A stretch of 64,000 bases of DNA, taken from contig NZ_JBFUPK010000001.1 of NCBI RefSeq assembly GCF_041355105.1, forward strand, positions 1,674,001 to 1,738,000. The letters are read 5' to 3'. The position numbers and the translations under genes were made by a program. Below the pieces are notes generated by a model. It did not search any database. It saw only the letters and a list, made by a program, of their open reading frames with translations, and was not told where the DNA came from. Shown piece by piece: positions 1-9,217 of this stretch. The stretch's first letter is position 1. Each line of letters opens with the position of its first letter. The DNA is from Terriglobus sp. RCC_193. Lineage in GTDB: Bacteria > Acidobacteriota > Terriglobia > Terriglobales > Acidobacteriaceae.

Positions 1-1063
1 CTACGACCGCTTCGGCCGCTATCTGAAGGCACAGTACATCCCCAGGGCGCGCACCACACTGGGCGCATCCGCACTGCCTGACGGCAAGGCCTATTACGAA
101 TTCCAGATCCGCACCCTCACCACCACCAGCCGCACCGCCGACCAGATTCACCAGCTCGGACTCGACGAGGTCAAGCGCGATGAAACCGAAATGCTCACCA
201 TTGCGAAGAAGTTCGGCTTCAACGATCTAAAGAGCTTCAACGACCACCTGAAGAACGATCCCAAGCAGCATCCCACTTCCGCACAGCAGTTGCTCGATGC
301 CTACAAGAAGCCACTTGCCGCCATGCAGGCGAAGCTGCCCGAACTCTTCGGCCGTCTTCCCAAAGCGCCGCTCGAAGTAAAGCCCACTCCCGACTTCCGC
401 GCTGCCAACTCCGCCCCAGCCGACTACGAACAGGGAACCCCCGACGGCAAACGTCCCGGCGTCTTCAACGCCAACACCTACAACTTCGCCAACCGGACCT
501 TCTTCACCACGGAAGCCATCGCGTATCACGAAGGCATCCCCGGCCATCACCTGCAGATTTCCATCGCACAGGAACTGACCGGCATCCCCGAATTCCGTAA
601 AGAAGGTGGCTACACCGCATACGTGGAAGGATGGGGCCTTTACGCCGAACATCTCGGCAAGGACGCAGGCTTCTACCAGGACCCGCTCAGCGACTACGGA
701 CGCCTGCAAGCCGATATATGGCGCGCCATCCGTCTCGTCGTGGACACCGGTGTACACAGCAAAGGCTGGACGCGCCAGCAGATGGTCGATTACTTCCACG
801 AGCACTCCGCTGTAGATGAACCCTCCGTACAGGCCGAAGTGGATCGCTACATCGCATGGCCCGCACAGGCACTCGCCTACAAGAGCGGCCAGTTGAAGAT
901 TCTCGAACTCCGCGAACGCGCCAAGCAGAAGCTGGGAGCAAAGTTCGACATCCGCAACTTCCACGACGAAGTCCTCGACTCCGGCGCGCTACCGCTCGAC
1001 ATCCTGGAAAAGCGCGTAGATGCATGGATTGCAGCAGGCGGCCCACCGCAGCCCAAGTCGTAG
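1..1063 (+). CDS. DUF885 family protein, 5' end missing
   Basis: The reading frame is open from the first bases of the window, so the gene begins upstream; about 353 C-terminal residues are present. The motif YHEGIPGHHLQ, encoded near 532-564, is the hallmark of the DUF885 family, whose HExxH-like signature resembles zinc peptidases. Further family features follow: the Gly/Tyr-rich stretch EGWGLYAEHLG and the C-terminal helical region. Members are often secreted or periplasmic, but the N-terminus that would show this is not in the window. Substrate unknown; a metallopeptidase role is an inference from the motif. Confidence 0.85.
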   Translation, partial: YDRFGRYLKAQYIPRARTTLGASALPDGKAYYEFQIRTLTTTSRTADQIHQLGLDEVKRDETEMLTIAKKFGFNDLKSFNDHLKNDPKQHPTSAQQLLDAYKKPLAAMQAKLPELFGRLPKAPLEVKPTPDFRAANSAPADYEQGTPDGKRPGVFNANTYNFANRTFFTTEAIAYHEGIPGHHLQISIAQELTGIPEFRKEGGYTAYVEGWGLYAEHLGKDAGFYQDPLSDYGRLQADIWRAIRLVVDTGVHSKGWTRQQMVDYFHEHSAVDEPSVQAEVDRYIAWPAQALAYKSGQLKILELRERAKQKLGAKFDIRNFHDEVLDSGALPLDILEKRVDAWIAAGGPPQPKS

Positions 1064-1137
1064 TGCTGTTACTGCAAATCTTCAGAGGCTGACGTTACGA
1101 TCTTGCCTGTTCGATTCAAATCTGTATCGCGTGCGTG

Positions 1138-1815
1138 TCAGTGCTTCCACAAAGTCTGAAGAAGTGTCGCGAGTCCATTCCAAAGAATCTGCACACCGAT
1201 GCAAAGCAGAATAAATGCGACCACTCGCAGAATGCCATGCGCCGTGGATGGAGAAATCGCCTTGGTAATGATAGGAGCATGGGCATAGCAGTAATAGACA
1301 GCCGCGCTCAGCACCACGATCGCGATGAAAAGCCCTAAATGTCCGAACACGATGGCGCTCCGCGCTCCATCAGAGAAACGGGCGCTCAAGGTCAGCAAAA
1401 CAACAAGCGTGCCAGGACCAGCCGTGACGGGAAATGTGAAGGGATAGAAGGCCTTGTCCTGGAGGTTGTTGAACCCGCGATCTGCACTCAACTGCGCTTC
1501 TTCCCGCTTGTCATTCGCCGCCGCTTCAGAATCCTTGGCATTCAGAACCGACCATCCAATGGCAGCAATGACAATGCCGCCTGCTACCTGAACGATTGGC
1601 AGAGAGATACCAAAGAAGTTGAGAATGGCTGAACCGAGCAGTTCGAAGATACCGAGGAACACGACGGTATTGATTGCGATCCTACGGGCGAGCGAACGGT
1701 AGACAGACGGTGGTGCATCTCCGACAAGTCCAAGAAAGACAAGGGCGGAGCTAAGCGGATTGACGAGCGGCAACAACGCGCTGAACGCAATCAGAAACGA
1801 GTCCCAAACGATCAA
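1138..1815 (-). CDS. marC: MarC family integral membrane protein
   Basis: 225 residues with about six hydrophobic segments. The paired family signatures PLVNPLSSALVFLGL near the N-terminus and FYPFTFPVTAGPGT in the middle identify the MarC/UPF0056 family. The start is a TTG supported by a strong GAGGGGG Shine-Dalgarno a few bases upstream. MarC proteins were once linked to multiple antibiotic resistance, but that role has been withdrawn and the transported solute, if any, is unknown. It lies downstream of recO on the same strand with a gap of about 115 bases, which probably holds its promoter. Confidence 0.9.
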   Translation of the reverse strand: MIVWDSFLIAFSALLPLVNPLSSALVFLGLVGDAPPSVYRSLARRIAINTVVFLGIFELLGSAILNFFGISLPIVQVAGGIVIAAIGWSVLNAKDSEAAANDKREEAQLSADRGFNNLQDKAFYPFTFPVTAGPGTLVVLLTLSARFSDGARSAIVFGHLGLFIAIVVLSAAVYYCYAHAPIITKAISPSTAHGILRVVAFILLCIGVQILWNGLATLLQTLWKH

Positions 1816-1929
1816 GCAGCCCCCTCAAAAGTCTTCCGTTTTCGAATCGTACCGATACCGCTCTGGCCGGTTGTCCATCCATTGCGTGTCACGCCACGAT
1901 CCGCAATCACTTCGCGGAATGAGTGTACT

Positions 1930-2673
1930 TCACAGCGTCGCCAGCACCCGGGCGCTCTTCAACCGCTCTTCCAAATGCCGCTCCAGGGTGCTCACAGCGA
2001 ACCGGCGCAACTGCTGTAACGCAGCGCGTGACAACCCGCCTTCCTCTATCAACTGCGGCAAGGGTTCGCGAAAAATACGCGCCGCCGCCGCAATCGCCTC
2101 AGCAGGCAACACCATAGAACCCTGCGGTCGCTTGCCTTCGCTGAACACACCATCCCGCAGCGGCGAATAATACACCACACGATTTCGCAGCACTTCCTCA
2201 CTGACAGAGCAGCGTCCCAGGTCCGGCATCCACCCCAGCAGCCGTGTGATCCAAAGCGCAAAATACGTCGCGGATACTGCCGTCGTCCCTCGCCGCAACA
2301 TCGGCGCGACCGATGTCGCCAGGCGAAACACATCATCCTCCGGCGCATGGTCCGGCAACGCGCCCTCCAGAATCTCTGCCAGAAATGCCAGCCCCGCCGC
2401 ACGCGTGTAATCCACCGGCTCCCTCAGGGGCGACCACACAATCTCCAGCCGTTCCAGCCGCACCACGTCCTGCTTTGGCCGGTCCACCCACGCGGCCTGC
2501 ACCTGCGTCATAGGCTCCAGCGCTCCGCCAAACCGACGCCGTGACTTCATCGCATGACGCGCCACGCCACGCACCACACCCTGCTCGCGCGTAAAGAACG
2601 CAACCATCAGGTCCGCCTCTGCAAACGGCCATGTGCGAAGAACAATCGCCTCGGATTGATGTGCGGTAGGCAC
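1930..2673 (-). CDS. recO: DNA repair protein RecO
   Basis: 247 residues. The N-terminal OB-fold begins with the typical SEAIVLRTWPFAEADLMVAFFTRE and continues with GVVRGVARHAMKSRRRFGGALEP, both diagnostic for RecO. RecO loads RecA with RecR and anneals SSB-coated strands. Most RecO proteins carry a four-cysteine zinc site in the C-terminal half; here only one cysteine (LGRCSVSEE) is present, so the zinc site is lost. The start is GTG. A strong terminator of the ferredoxin gene lies just upstream, so recO is transcribed separately. Confidence 0.9.
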   Translation of the reverse strand: MPTAHQSEAIVLRTWPFAEADLMVAFFTREQGVVRGVARHAMKSRRRFGGALEPMTQVQAAWVDRPKQDVVRLERLEIVWSPLREPVDYTRAAGLAFLAEILEGALPDHAPEDDVFRLATSVAPMLRRGTTAVSATYFALWITRLLGWMPDLGRCSVSEEVLRNRVVYYSPLRDGVFSEGKRPQGSMVLPAEAIAAAARIFREPLPQLIEEGGLSRAALQQLRRFAVSTLERHLEERLKSARVLATL

Positions 2674-2697
2674 CTATCTCATTGTGCCGCAAATGCA

Positions 2698-2725
2698 AAG
2701 ACGCGCAGCCGAAGCTGCGCGTCTT
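2698..2725 (-). terminator. Rho-independent terminator after ferredoxin gene
   Basis: Perfect 12-bp stem (AAGACGCGCAGC and its complement) with a four-base loop, followed on the minus strand by a T-rich stretch. It lies 18 bases past the ferredoxin stop codon and before the recO start. Confidence 0.85.
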
Positions 2726-2743
2726 GAAACCATTCCGAAAAGT

Positions 2744-3004
2744 TTAGCGACCGAAGTGGTCAGAGGCCTTCTGCGCGAAGTCCACCCACTTGTCCGGCAG
2801 ATCGTCCGCTGCATAAATCGCGCTCACCGGGCAAACCGGAACGCACGCGCCGCAATCGATGCACTCAACCGGATCGATGAAAAGCTGCTCATTGCTGTCG
2901 TAGCCATCCTCGCCCTTCTTGGGGTGAATGCAATCAACCGGGCAGGCATCGGCGCAGGCCGTGTCCTTCGTGCCGATACAGGGTTCTGCGATGACATATG
3001 CCAT
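2744..3004 (-). CDS. fdxA: Ferredoxin, two-cluster 4Fe-4S/3Fe-4S type
   Basis: 86 residues from MAYVIAEPC. The spacing PC(x)7C(x)3CPVDC and ECIDCGACVPVCP gives two iron-sulfur cluster sites of the bacterial seven- or eight-iron ferredoxin type; the first site resembles the FdxA pattern in which one cluster may be 3Fe-4S. It is a soluble cytoplasmic electron carrier. The start was chosen at the ATG preceded by AAAGGA; a longer in-frame ATG eight codons upstream is possible but adds a non-conserved tail. A 6-bp inverted repeat (3048-3053 with 3060-3065) lies about 45 bases upstream and could be a regulatory site. Confidence 0.9.
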   Translation of the reverse strand: MAYVIAEPCIGTKDTACADACPVDCIHPKKGEDGYDSNEQLFIDPVECIDCGACVPVCPVSAIYAADDLPDKWVDFAQKASDHFGR

Positions 3005-3132
3005 GGTGGGTGAATCCTTTCCAAACAACTAAAAATGTGGCCCTGCAACTGTTCCCTCAAACAGTATTTTTAGGCTTCGAAACGATAATATCAGTTGTGG
3101 AAATCGGACTTTTGCGGACGGATATCCGACCA

Positions 3133-4032
3133 CTACCGCTCCGCTGCCTCAGCCGCTTCCCTGCGTTCCTTGAATTCTCCCGGTGTAGGAATTGGCGACA
3201 CATTCCGCCCCGCGAACATGTCCGCAAATAACGTACGTATCTCCCCGGCAATGCGGCCATTCGTCGCCAGCACCTCGTGCGAATCCAGCAGAAAGGGCGA
3301 TCCATCAAACCGCGTAATCTCGCCGCCCGCCTCTGTCACCAGCAACGACCCCGCCGCCGTATCCCAGGGATTCAGGTTGAACTCCCAGAAGCCTTCCAGC
3401 CGTCCGCACGCCACATAGGCCAGGTCCACCGCCGCGGCGCCAGCACGCCGCACACCATGCGACCGTAGCGTGAACTCCTGATAGAAATGAACATTCGGAC
3501 TCTCGTGCCGCTTGACTGAGGGAAAGCCGGTCGCAATCAGCGATTCCTGCAACAGCGCCGTCCGCGCCACATGAATCCTGCGGCCATTCAGATACGCGCC
3601 CTTGCCCTTCTCGGCAACAAACAACTCATCGCGCAGCGGCTCGTAGATCACGCCTGCCACCATCACGCCATCTGCATCCGCGGGCGTTCCCGCAGGCCGA
3701 TGCTCCAACCCCATCGACACACAGAAGTACGGGAAGCCATGCGCGAAATTCGTGGTGCCATCCAGCGGGTCAATGTACCAGCGATACTCGCTGTCCAACT
3801 GCTGCCGCGTGCCCTCTTCGCCAAACACACCATGCTGCGGGAAGACCTCACGCAGCCGCTCGCCAATCAGCTTTTCACTGGCACGATCCGCCTCTGTGAC
3901 AATGTCCACATCGCCCTTGAACTCAGCGGTAACACCGCGTTCGTAATAGCTCTTCAGCAATGCTCCGGCTTCGCGGGCAATGGCGGCAGCGGGAACGGCA
4001 AATGGAAACTGGCTGGCATCTAGTTCTGGCAT
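3133..4032 (-). CDS. Inositol monophosphatase family protein
   Basis: 299 residues. The three metal-binding signatures of the lithium-sensitive phosphatase family are present: GEEGT, WYIDPLDGTTNFAHGFP and the C-terminal WDTAAGSLLVTEAGG. Members hydrolyse myo-inositol-1-phosphate or related sugar phosphates (SuhB, HisN, CysQ); the exact substrate cannot be told from sequence. A charged C-terminal extension of about 30 residues, rich in Glu and Arg, goes beyond the usual end. ATG start chosen; an in-frame GTG lies two codons upstream. It sits 17 bases downstream of the VWA gene, so the two may be co-transcribed. Confidence 0.9.
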   Translation of the reverse strand: MPELDASQFPFAVPAAAIAREAGALLKSYYERGVTAEFKGDVDIVTEADRASEKLIGERLREVFPQHGVFGEEGTRQQLDSEYRWYIDPLDGTTNFAHGFPYFCVSMGLEHRPAGTPADADGVMVAGVIYEPLRDELFVAEKGKGAYLNGRRIHVARTALLQESLIATGFPSVKRHESPNVHFYQEFTLRSHGVRRAGAAAVDLAYVACGRLEGFWEFNLNPWDTAAGSLLVTEAGGEITRFDGSPFLLDSHEVLATNGRIAGEIRTLFADMFAGRNVSPIPTPGEFKERREAAEAAER

Positions 4033-4049
4033 CGCCACCAGTCTACGCG

Positions 4050-4976
4050 TCAGCGAGCGTCTGCGTAGTAGCCGGTCTTGCTCCGCACGCTCAGCGTCTG
4101 CGCGGCGGTCGGGTCATTCAGCATCACACTGATCTTGCGAAGACTGGAATCATTACCGCGCTTCGGCGAGTAATAGCCAATCAGGTATTGATTTCGCAGA
4201 TCGTCCGACAGATGAGCGAAGGCCGTCTTCAGGTCTTCTTTCTCTGTCACGTAGAAGTACTTGCCGCCGGTATCTTCGGCCATCTGGATCAGCGCATGTT
4301 CCCCGGCCACATTCCGGCCTGCATCCGACAGAATGGGCATGATGATGATGGGATAAATCGCCGCACCTGCCCGCTGCGCCTCCGCAACAGCCTTCTGATA
4401 ACCGATCTCCTTGCGAATGGAGTTGTCACCGCCATCCGTAATCAGCACCAACACGCGACGGCGCGTCGCATCCGGCTTCGCCTCGGTCAGTCGCTCACTT
4501 GCAACATAGATGGCGTCGTAAAGCGCTGTATCCTCGCCCTTGTTGAGCCGCTTCAGGCCATCGTCAATGCGTCGCCAGTCGTTCGTATACGACACCACTT
4601 CCGTCGCCTCATACGCGAACGAGATCAGGTCCATCTCGTCTTCCGGGCGAAGCAGTTGCTGCGCAAACTTCTTCGCCGCATCACGCTCCGTACGAAACTG
4701 CGAGATGACAGAACCAGACGTATCCACCGCCATCACAATCGAAAGCGGCGTACTCGCCTCGCGCTCAAAGATGGCAATCTTCTGCGTGCGCCCGTCTTCC
4801 TTCACGGTGAAATCATCCTGTGTCAGCCCGGAGACAGGCGCGCCATGCGCATCCGCCACATTCACAGGCACATTCACCAGCCGCGTCTCCACACGGATCA
4901 CCGGCGCAGCATCCTGCGCAAACACAGGCAATCCCAGCAGAAACAAAGCAGGCAGGCAATAGCGAAGACACTTCAC
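4050..4976 (-). CDS. Secreted VWFA-related (acidobacterial) protein
   Basis: 308 residues from a GTG with GGAG ten bases upstream. The signal peptide is LRYCLPALFLLGLPVFAQ. It is followed by the short beta domain typical of the acidobacterial VWFA-related family (VRVPVNVxDxxGxPV..L..DDF.V.EDG) and then a von Willebrand A domain with the metal-ion-dependent adhesion motif DTSGS. The second half, FYVTEKEDLKTAF..L..DLRNQYLIGYY, is characteristic of this family (TIGR03436-like). The function is unknown; it is exported and probably binds protein ligands through the MIDAS site. Confidence 0.88.
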   Translation of the reverse strand: MKCLRYCLPALFLLGLPVFAQDAAPVIRVETRLVNVPVNVADAHGAPVSGLTQDDFTVKEDGRTQKIAIFEREASTPLSIVMAVDTSGSVISQFRTERDAAKKFAQQLLRPEDEMDLISFAYEATEVVSYTNDWRRIDDGLKRLNKGEDTALYDAIYVASERLTEAKPDATRRRVLVLITDGGDNSIRKEIGYQKAVAEAQRAGAAIYPIIIMPILSDAGRNVAGEHALIQMAEDTGGKYFYVTEKEDLKTAFAHLSDDLRNQYLIGYYSPKRGNDSSLRKISVMLNDPTAAQTLSVRSKTGYYADAR

Positions 4977-5084
4977 GACAGGCAAACTCCAAGGGCAACC
5001 ATACACCCTGCCCCTATTTGGACTGAGACGAGCTTTACACAGTGAGCGATAACACGTCCTGCAGATCATCCTTGCATCTCGGCA

Positions 5085-5400
5085 AAGCTCGTAGGCCAAA
5101 GACCGTCATCCCGAGCGAAACTGGCACGGTTGAAGACCATCATTCTGAGCGAAGCGAAGCATGCCCTAGCGGAGCGAACGGGAATCCCGACGCATCCACA
5201 CCCAACGACACAGTCAAACCCCTTCCAGCCAAAGAACCCGAACCAGCTTCGCGAAAGCGAAGCTCCTACGCGCAAAGCGCGTCCCCAGCGAAGCCTCCTA
5301 CGGTCGAAGGCCGTCATCCTGAACGAAGCGAAGCGGAGCTGAAGGACCTGCATTCTTCTCTGTCCTCTACAACGCTTCGGGAAACCACACTTATACCCGG
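5085..5400. repeat. Intergenic hairpin-repeat island 1
   Basis: No gene is supported between the VWA start and the MoaD-MoaE stop. The stretch carries several degenerate copies of the dispersed motif containing CCGTCATCCTGAGCGAA, in series (near 5103, 5140 and 5308), including a small hairpin at 5301-5314. Open frames here only reflect the repeat. Confidence 0.8.
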
Positions 5401-5405
5401 GCGAA

Positions 5406-6086
5406 CTATGTACCCAACCCCGCAGGAAACGGCTCACCATCCACCCACACCGCCCCATCCACAAAATGCTCTTTCTTCCAGATGGGCACCTGTTTCTTGA
5501 TGGTGTCAATCAGCCATCGGCAAGCCTCAAACGTAGCACCACGATGCGCAGAAGCCACAGCAATCAGGATGCTCGTCTCACCCACTTCAAGCCGCCCCAG
5601 CCGATGCACCACAGCCACATTGCGCACACCAAACTTCGCAATCGCCTCTGCTGCAAGCTGCTGCATCTGAGTCAGCGCCATCGCATCGTACGCGGAATAC
5701 TCCAGAAACAACGTCTTCCGTCCGCGCGAGTTGTTCCGCACAATGCCATCGAAGACCGTGACTGCGCCATCCTCATCGGTCTTCAGCGCATCGGTGATCT
5801 TCTTCGCATCAATCACGTCATACGTCAGTTCAATCCGCGAAGGAGAACCACCACTCACCGGTGGCAACAGCGCCACTTCATCATGTTCCGATAATTCCTG
5901 CGAAGCCGACGCATACTGCTGATTCACCGCAACCGCAATCTTCTCCCACAGCCCGCCAAACTCCGGCGACAGCACGCGATAGTAACGCACCAGGTCACCA
6001 ACATTCGCGCCGGGAAACTGCTCCAGCACTTCCTCCGGCCCGAAGTGATCGCGAAGCACGCCGAAAAACAAAACACGCAACTGCAT
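5406..6086 (-). CDS. moaDE: MoaD-MoaE fusion, molybdopterin synthase
   Basis: 226 residues joining both subunits of molybdopterin synthase. Residues 1-80 are a ubiquitin-like MoaD ending in LLPPVSGG; the rest is MoaE, with the GIVRNNSRGRKTLFLEYSAYDAMA segment, VVHRLGRLEVGE and the catalytic lysine region PIWKKE. The enzyme inserts two sulfurs into cyclic pyranopterin monophosphate. MoaD works through a C-terminal Gly-Gly thiocarboxylate, so the fusion presumably has to be cut after Gly80, as reported for mycobacterial MoaX. ATG start chosen for MQLRVLFFG; an upstream in-frame GTG is less likely. No other molybdenum cofactor gene is adjacent. Confidence 0.92.
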   Translation of the reverse strand: MQLRVLFFGVLRDHFGPEEVLEQFPGANVGDLVRYYRVLSPEFGGLWEKIAVAVNQQYASASQELSEHDEVALLPPVSGGSPSRIELTYDVIDAKKITDALKTDEDGAVTVFDGIVRNNSRGRKTLFLEYSAYDAMALTQMQQLAAEAIAKFGVRNVAVVHRLGRLEVGETSILIAVASAHRGATFEACRWLIDTIKKQVPIWKKEHFVDGAVWVDGEPFPAGLGT

Positions 6087-6154
6087 GTTTTCAGCATAGT
6101 GCTTCACGAATGGAACGTGCTGTATCACCGCTATGGAGTTTTCTGTTCACACGC

Positions 6155-6290
6155 AAAGCCCGTCATCCTGAGCGAAACGAAGTCATGCCCTCGAGCAAAG
6201 CGAAGGGGACCTGCTTTCTTCTGTGCCACTGCGATGTTTCGAGAACGCTCCTCATTCTGCGAAAGCAAAAACTCACACGCAGGATTTCCA
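6155..6290. repeat. Intergenic hairpin-repeat island 2
   Basis: One copy of the dispersed motif (CCGTCATCCTGAGCGAAACGA, then GCGAAGGGGACCTGC) between the lon terminator and the moaD-moaE start. The rest of 6087-6338 shows no gene. Confidence 0.75.
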
Positions 6291-6338
6291 TGACGCATTT
6301 GGGTTAATTCCAGGAAGAACACATTGCCACAAAAGAAA

Positions 6339-6366
6339 AACGCGCAATCCCTTGAGATCGCGCGTT
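6339..6366 (-). terminator. Rho-independent terminator of lon
   Basis: An 11-bp stem with one G-T pair (GATCGCGCGTT region, 6356-6366, with 6339-6349) and a six-base loop. On the minus strand it is followed by TTTCTTTT. It lies 25 bases beyond the lon stop codon. Confidence 0.85.
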
Positions 6367-6391
6367 ATCCATTTTGCAGTTCAATGCAGTG

Positions 6392-8992
6392 TTACGCTGC
6401 CTGGTGCACCAGCTCCTCGCGCACCTCTTTGTCCTTCTTCAGCTCGGTCATGGTGTGCGGCAGAGCGACTGCCAGCACATCTTCAATGCGCGACGCGTAG
6501 TGGATCGTGATGCCGTCAATCTGATCGTCTGACAGATCCTCTTCCACATTTGGCTTCACGTCGATGGGAAGAATCACGTCCTTCACACCCGCACGCTTCG
6601 CCGCCAGGAACTTCTCCTTGATGCCACCCACCGGCAGCACATTGCCGCTAAGCGTAATCTCGCCGGTCATGGCCAGCAGAGGACGCACCGGCATATCGGT
6701 AAGCAAGCTAACGATTGCCGTCGCCATCGTCACACCTGCGCTTGGGCCGTCCTTCGGGATCGCTCCCGCAGGCACATGCAGATGAAGATCAATGTCCTTC
6801 AACACATCCTCATCCAGCCCCAGCGTAGTTGCATTGGAACGCACCCACGTCAGCGCCGCCTGCATACTCTCCTTCATCACATCGCCAATCTGGCCCGTGA
6901 TCTGGAAGCTGCCCTTGCCCTTCATCTTGTTGGCTTCGATGAACAATACATCGCCGCCCACTGGAGTCCACGCAAGCCCCACCGCGACACCTGCACGCTT
7001 CGTCCGCTCCGCAATCTCCGTATCCACGCGCACCTTGTAACCACCAAGGAACTCGCGAATCACCTCTGGCGTCACGGTCAACGTCTCCGTCTTGCCCTCG
7101 GCAATGCGGCGCGCCTGCTTGCGGCAGACCGTGCCAATCAACTGCTCCAACCGGCGCACGCCAGCCTCACGCGTGTAGTGCCGCGCAATGATACCCAGCG
7201 ACTCACGCGGGAAGATGATCTTCGGCTCGCTCGCCTGCTTCGGTAACTGCGATTCAGGAACCTCCGGGCTGCTCTCCGCAGTGGAATGCGCAACCGCCGC
7301 ATCGCCACTCAACAGGTCGCCACGATCATCGGAAACTGCAGCTATTGGCGTGCCGTTCCCCACTTCGTGTCCCTTTGCTTCAGGCTCGCTGCCGTCGATG
7401 CCGTTTTCCTTGATCTGCCGCGGAGCCAGATACCGTTCCGCAATGCTGATCTTCTCTTCCTCGGTATAACCCGTGAGTTCAATGATCTCCATGCGATCCA
7501 GCAACGGCGCCGGAATCGGATCAAGCTGGTTCGCCGTGCAGATGAACAACACCTTGCTCAGATCGAACGGCTGATCCAGGTAGTTATCGCGGAACGTGCC
7601 ATTCTGCGCGGGGTCCAGCGTTTCCAGCAGCGCACTCGCGGGATCGCCACGGAAATCGCGGCCCAGCTTGTCAATTTCGTCCAGCATGAAGACCGGATCG
7701 TTCGTCTCCACACGCTTCAGGTTCTGGATGATCTGCCCCGGCATCGCGCCAATGTACGTACGCCGATGTCCACGGATCTCCGCCTCGTCGTGCATACCAC
7801 CCAGCGAGATGCGTGCAAACTTGCGTCCCAGCGCACGTGCAATACTCTTGCCCAGCGAAGTCTTACCCACGCCCGGAGGTCCAACAAAGCACAGGATTGG
7901 TCCCTTCATGTCCGGCTTCAAGCGCCGCACACTCAGGTAATCCAGAATGCGATCCTTCACCTTCTGCAGACCATAGTGATCTTCATCCAGGAACGCCGCA
8001 GCCTGGGAAATATCCACTCGCTTACCGCTGGACTTCGCCCACGGCAGCACCGCCAGCCACTCAATGTAGCTGCGCGTCATGCTGTAATCCGGCTGCGCGG
8101 GATTCATCCGCTGAAGACGATTCAGCTCCTTCAGAGCCTCCTTCTTCGTATCCTCCGGCATGCCTGCGCCTTCAATCTTCGCGCGCAGTTCTTCAATGGC
8201 CTTGTTGGTCTCGTCCGTCTCGCCCAGCTCTTTGCTGATGGCCTTCTGCTGCTCGCGCAGGTAATACTCGCGCTGCGACTGCTGCACGGCATCCTGAACC
8301 TCGTTCTGAATCTTTGAACGAAGCTGCTGCACCTCAAGCTCCTTCACCAGGTGCTTGTTCAGGCGCTCCATGCGCGCTTCCACATCCGTGGTTTCCAGCA
8401 ACTCCTGCTTATCCGCCGTAGTCAGAAACGGCAACGACGAACCGATGAAGTCCGCCAGCCGGCCCGGCTCCTCGATATTCAACGCAATCGTCTGCAGGTC
8501 GTCTGACAGCGTGGGCGATGCCGCCACAATCTGCTGAAACTGCGAAACCACATTGCGCTGCAGCGCCTCCAGTTCCGGCGTCTTTTCCGCATCATTGTCG
8601 GGAATCATCTCGTAGCTCGCCGTCAGGAACGGCGTACGCTGCTCAAATTCACCCAGCCGGATGCGTTCCGTGCCTTCTGTAAACACAAAAAGGCTCTGGT
8701 TCGGCATCTTCACTACCTTATGAATGGTCGCCAGGGTGCCCGTCTGGTGCAGTTCACTGGCATCTGGTGTGTCCTGCCGGGCGTCGCGCTGCGCCACCAC
8801 CAGGATGGTCTTTTCGTCACCCAGGGACTGGATGAGCTGGATGGAGCTGTCACGCCCCACGGTCAAAGGCAGCACCGCATGTGGGAACAACACGGTATCG
8901 CGAACGGGAAGGACGGGGAGAGCGCGCGCATTGCGCTTGCGGTCCGGGTCCGAGGCCGTCGGCTGGATCACGCTGACAAAATCATTTGACAT
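6392..8992 (-). CDS. lon: ATP-dependent protease Lon with linker insertion
   Basis: 866 residues. Order of domains: N-terminal LON substrate domain (about 25-215), coiled coil, AAA+ module with Walker A GPPGVGKT (371-378) and Walker B FMLDEID, and the C-terminal protease with the Ser-Lys dyad in PKDGPSAG (Ser751) and [11 protein letters not shown] (Lys792). It degrades misfolded and regulatory proteins in the cytoplasm. Between the AAA+ core and its small alpha domain, about 58 extra residues (533-590, DNA 7223-7396), low in complexity and acidic, replace the short linker of E. coli Lon. Start chosen at MSNDFV with GGAAGGA nine bases upstream; an inverted repeat lies directly upstream of that site. 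Confidence 0.96.
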   Translation of the reverse strand: MSNDFVSVIQPTASDPDRKRNARALPVLPVRDTVLFPHAVLPLTVGRDSSIQLIQSLGDEKTILVVAQRDARQDTPDASELHQTGTLATIHKVVKMPNQSLFVFTEGTERIRLGEFEQRTPFLTASYEMIPDNDAEKTPELEALQRNVVSQFQQIVAASPTLSDDLQTIALNIEEPGRLADFIGSSLPFLTTADKQELLETTDVEARMERLNKHLVKELEVQQLRSKIQNEVQDAVQQSQREYYLREQQKAISKELGETDETNKAIEELRAKIEGAGMPEDTKKEALKELNRLQRMNPAQPDYSMTRSYIEWLAVLPWAKSSGKRVDISQAAAFLDEDHYGLQKVKDRILDYLSVRRLKPDMKGPILCFVGPPGVGKTSLGKSIARALGRKFARISLGGMHDEAEIRGHRRTYIGAMPGQIIQNLKRVETNDPVFMLDEIDKLGRDFRGDPASALLETLDPAQNGTFRDNYLDQPFDLSKVLFICTANQLDPIPAPLLDRMEIIELTGYTEEEKISIAERYLAPRQIKENGIDGSEPEAKGHEVGNGTPIAAVSDDRGDLLSGDAAVAHSTAESSPEVPESQLPKQASEPKIIFPRESLGIIARHYTREAGVRRLEQLIGTVCRKQARRIAEGKTETLTVTPEVIREFLGGYKVRVDTEIAERTKRAGVAVGLAWTPVGGDVLFIEANKMKGKGSFQITGQIGDVMKESMQAALTWVRSNATTLGLDEDVLKDIDLHLHVPAGAIPKDGPSAGVTMATAIVSLLTDMPVRPLLAMTGEITLSGNVLPVGGIKEKFLAAKRAGVKDVILPIDVKPNVEEDLSDDQIDGITIHYASRIEDVLAVALPHTMTELKKDKEVREELVHQAA

Positions 8993-9007
8993 AGTTGAGT
9001 GTCCTTC

Positions 9008-9031
9008 CATCAGATATTCACACATCTGATG
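9008..9031 (-). promoter_or_regulatory. Inverted repeat in lon 5' leader
   Basis: Perfect 8-bp arms CATCAGAT and ATCTGATG separated by eight bases, directly abutting the lon Shine-Dalgarno. It could be an operator or an mRNA hairpin that modulates ribosome access. No CIRCE-type element was found. Confidence 0.5.
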
Positions 9032-9217
9032 CATCAAGTCACGCACGGATTCATCCCGGTCTCACAAATCGAGAAAACTGCCGGAACGTCTGTAAGGGTC
9101 TCAACTGCCTATCGGCAGAATCACCATCTTCAGAATGGATGCCGCAGCACAATTCTTCGCCGCTCGATACCCCACATTTCGTCGCAAACTACGGGCCGCA
9201 TCGAGCGCAGCGGAAGT

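Noticed and set aside
5042-5509. Open frames of about 150 codons on both strands
   Set aside because: They are made of the dispersed repeat, recur with the same peptide fragments in other gaps, and have no ribosome-binding site or family match.
9031-9217. CIRCE or sigma-32 promoter upstream of lon
   Set aside because: No TTAGCACTC-N9-GAGTGCTAA dyad and no clear heat-shock hexamers were found on the minus strand.
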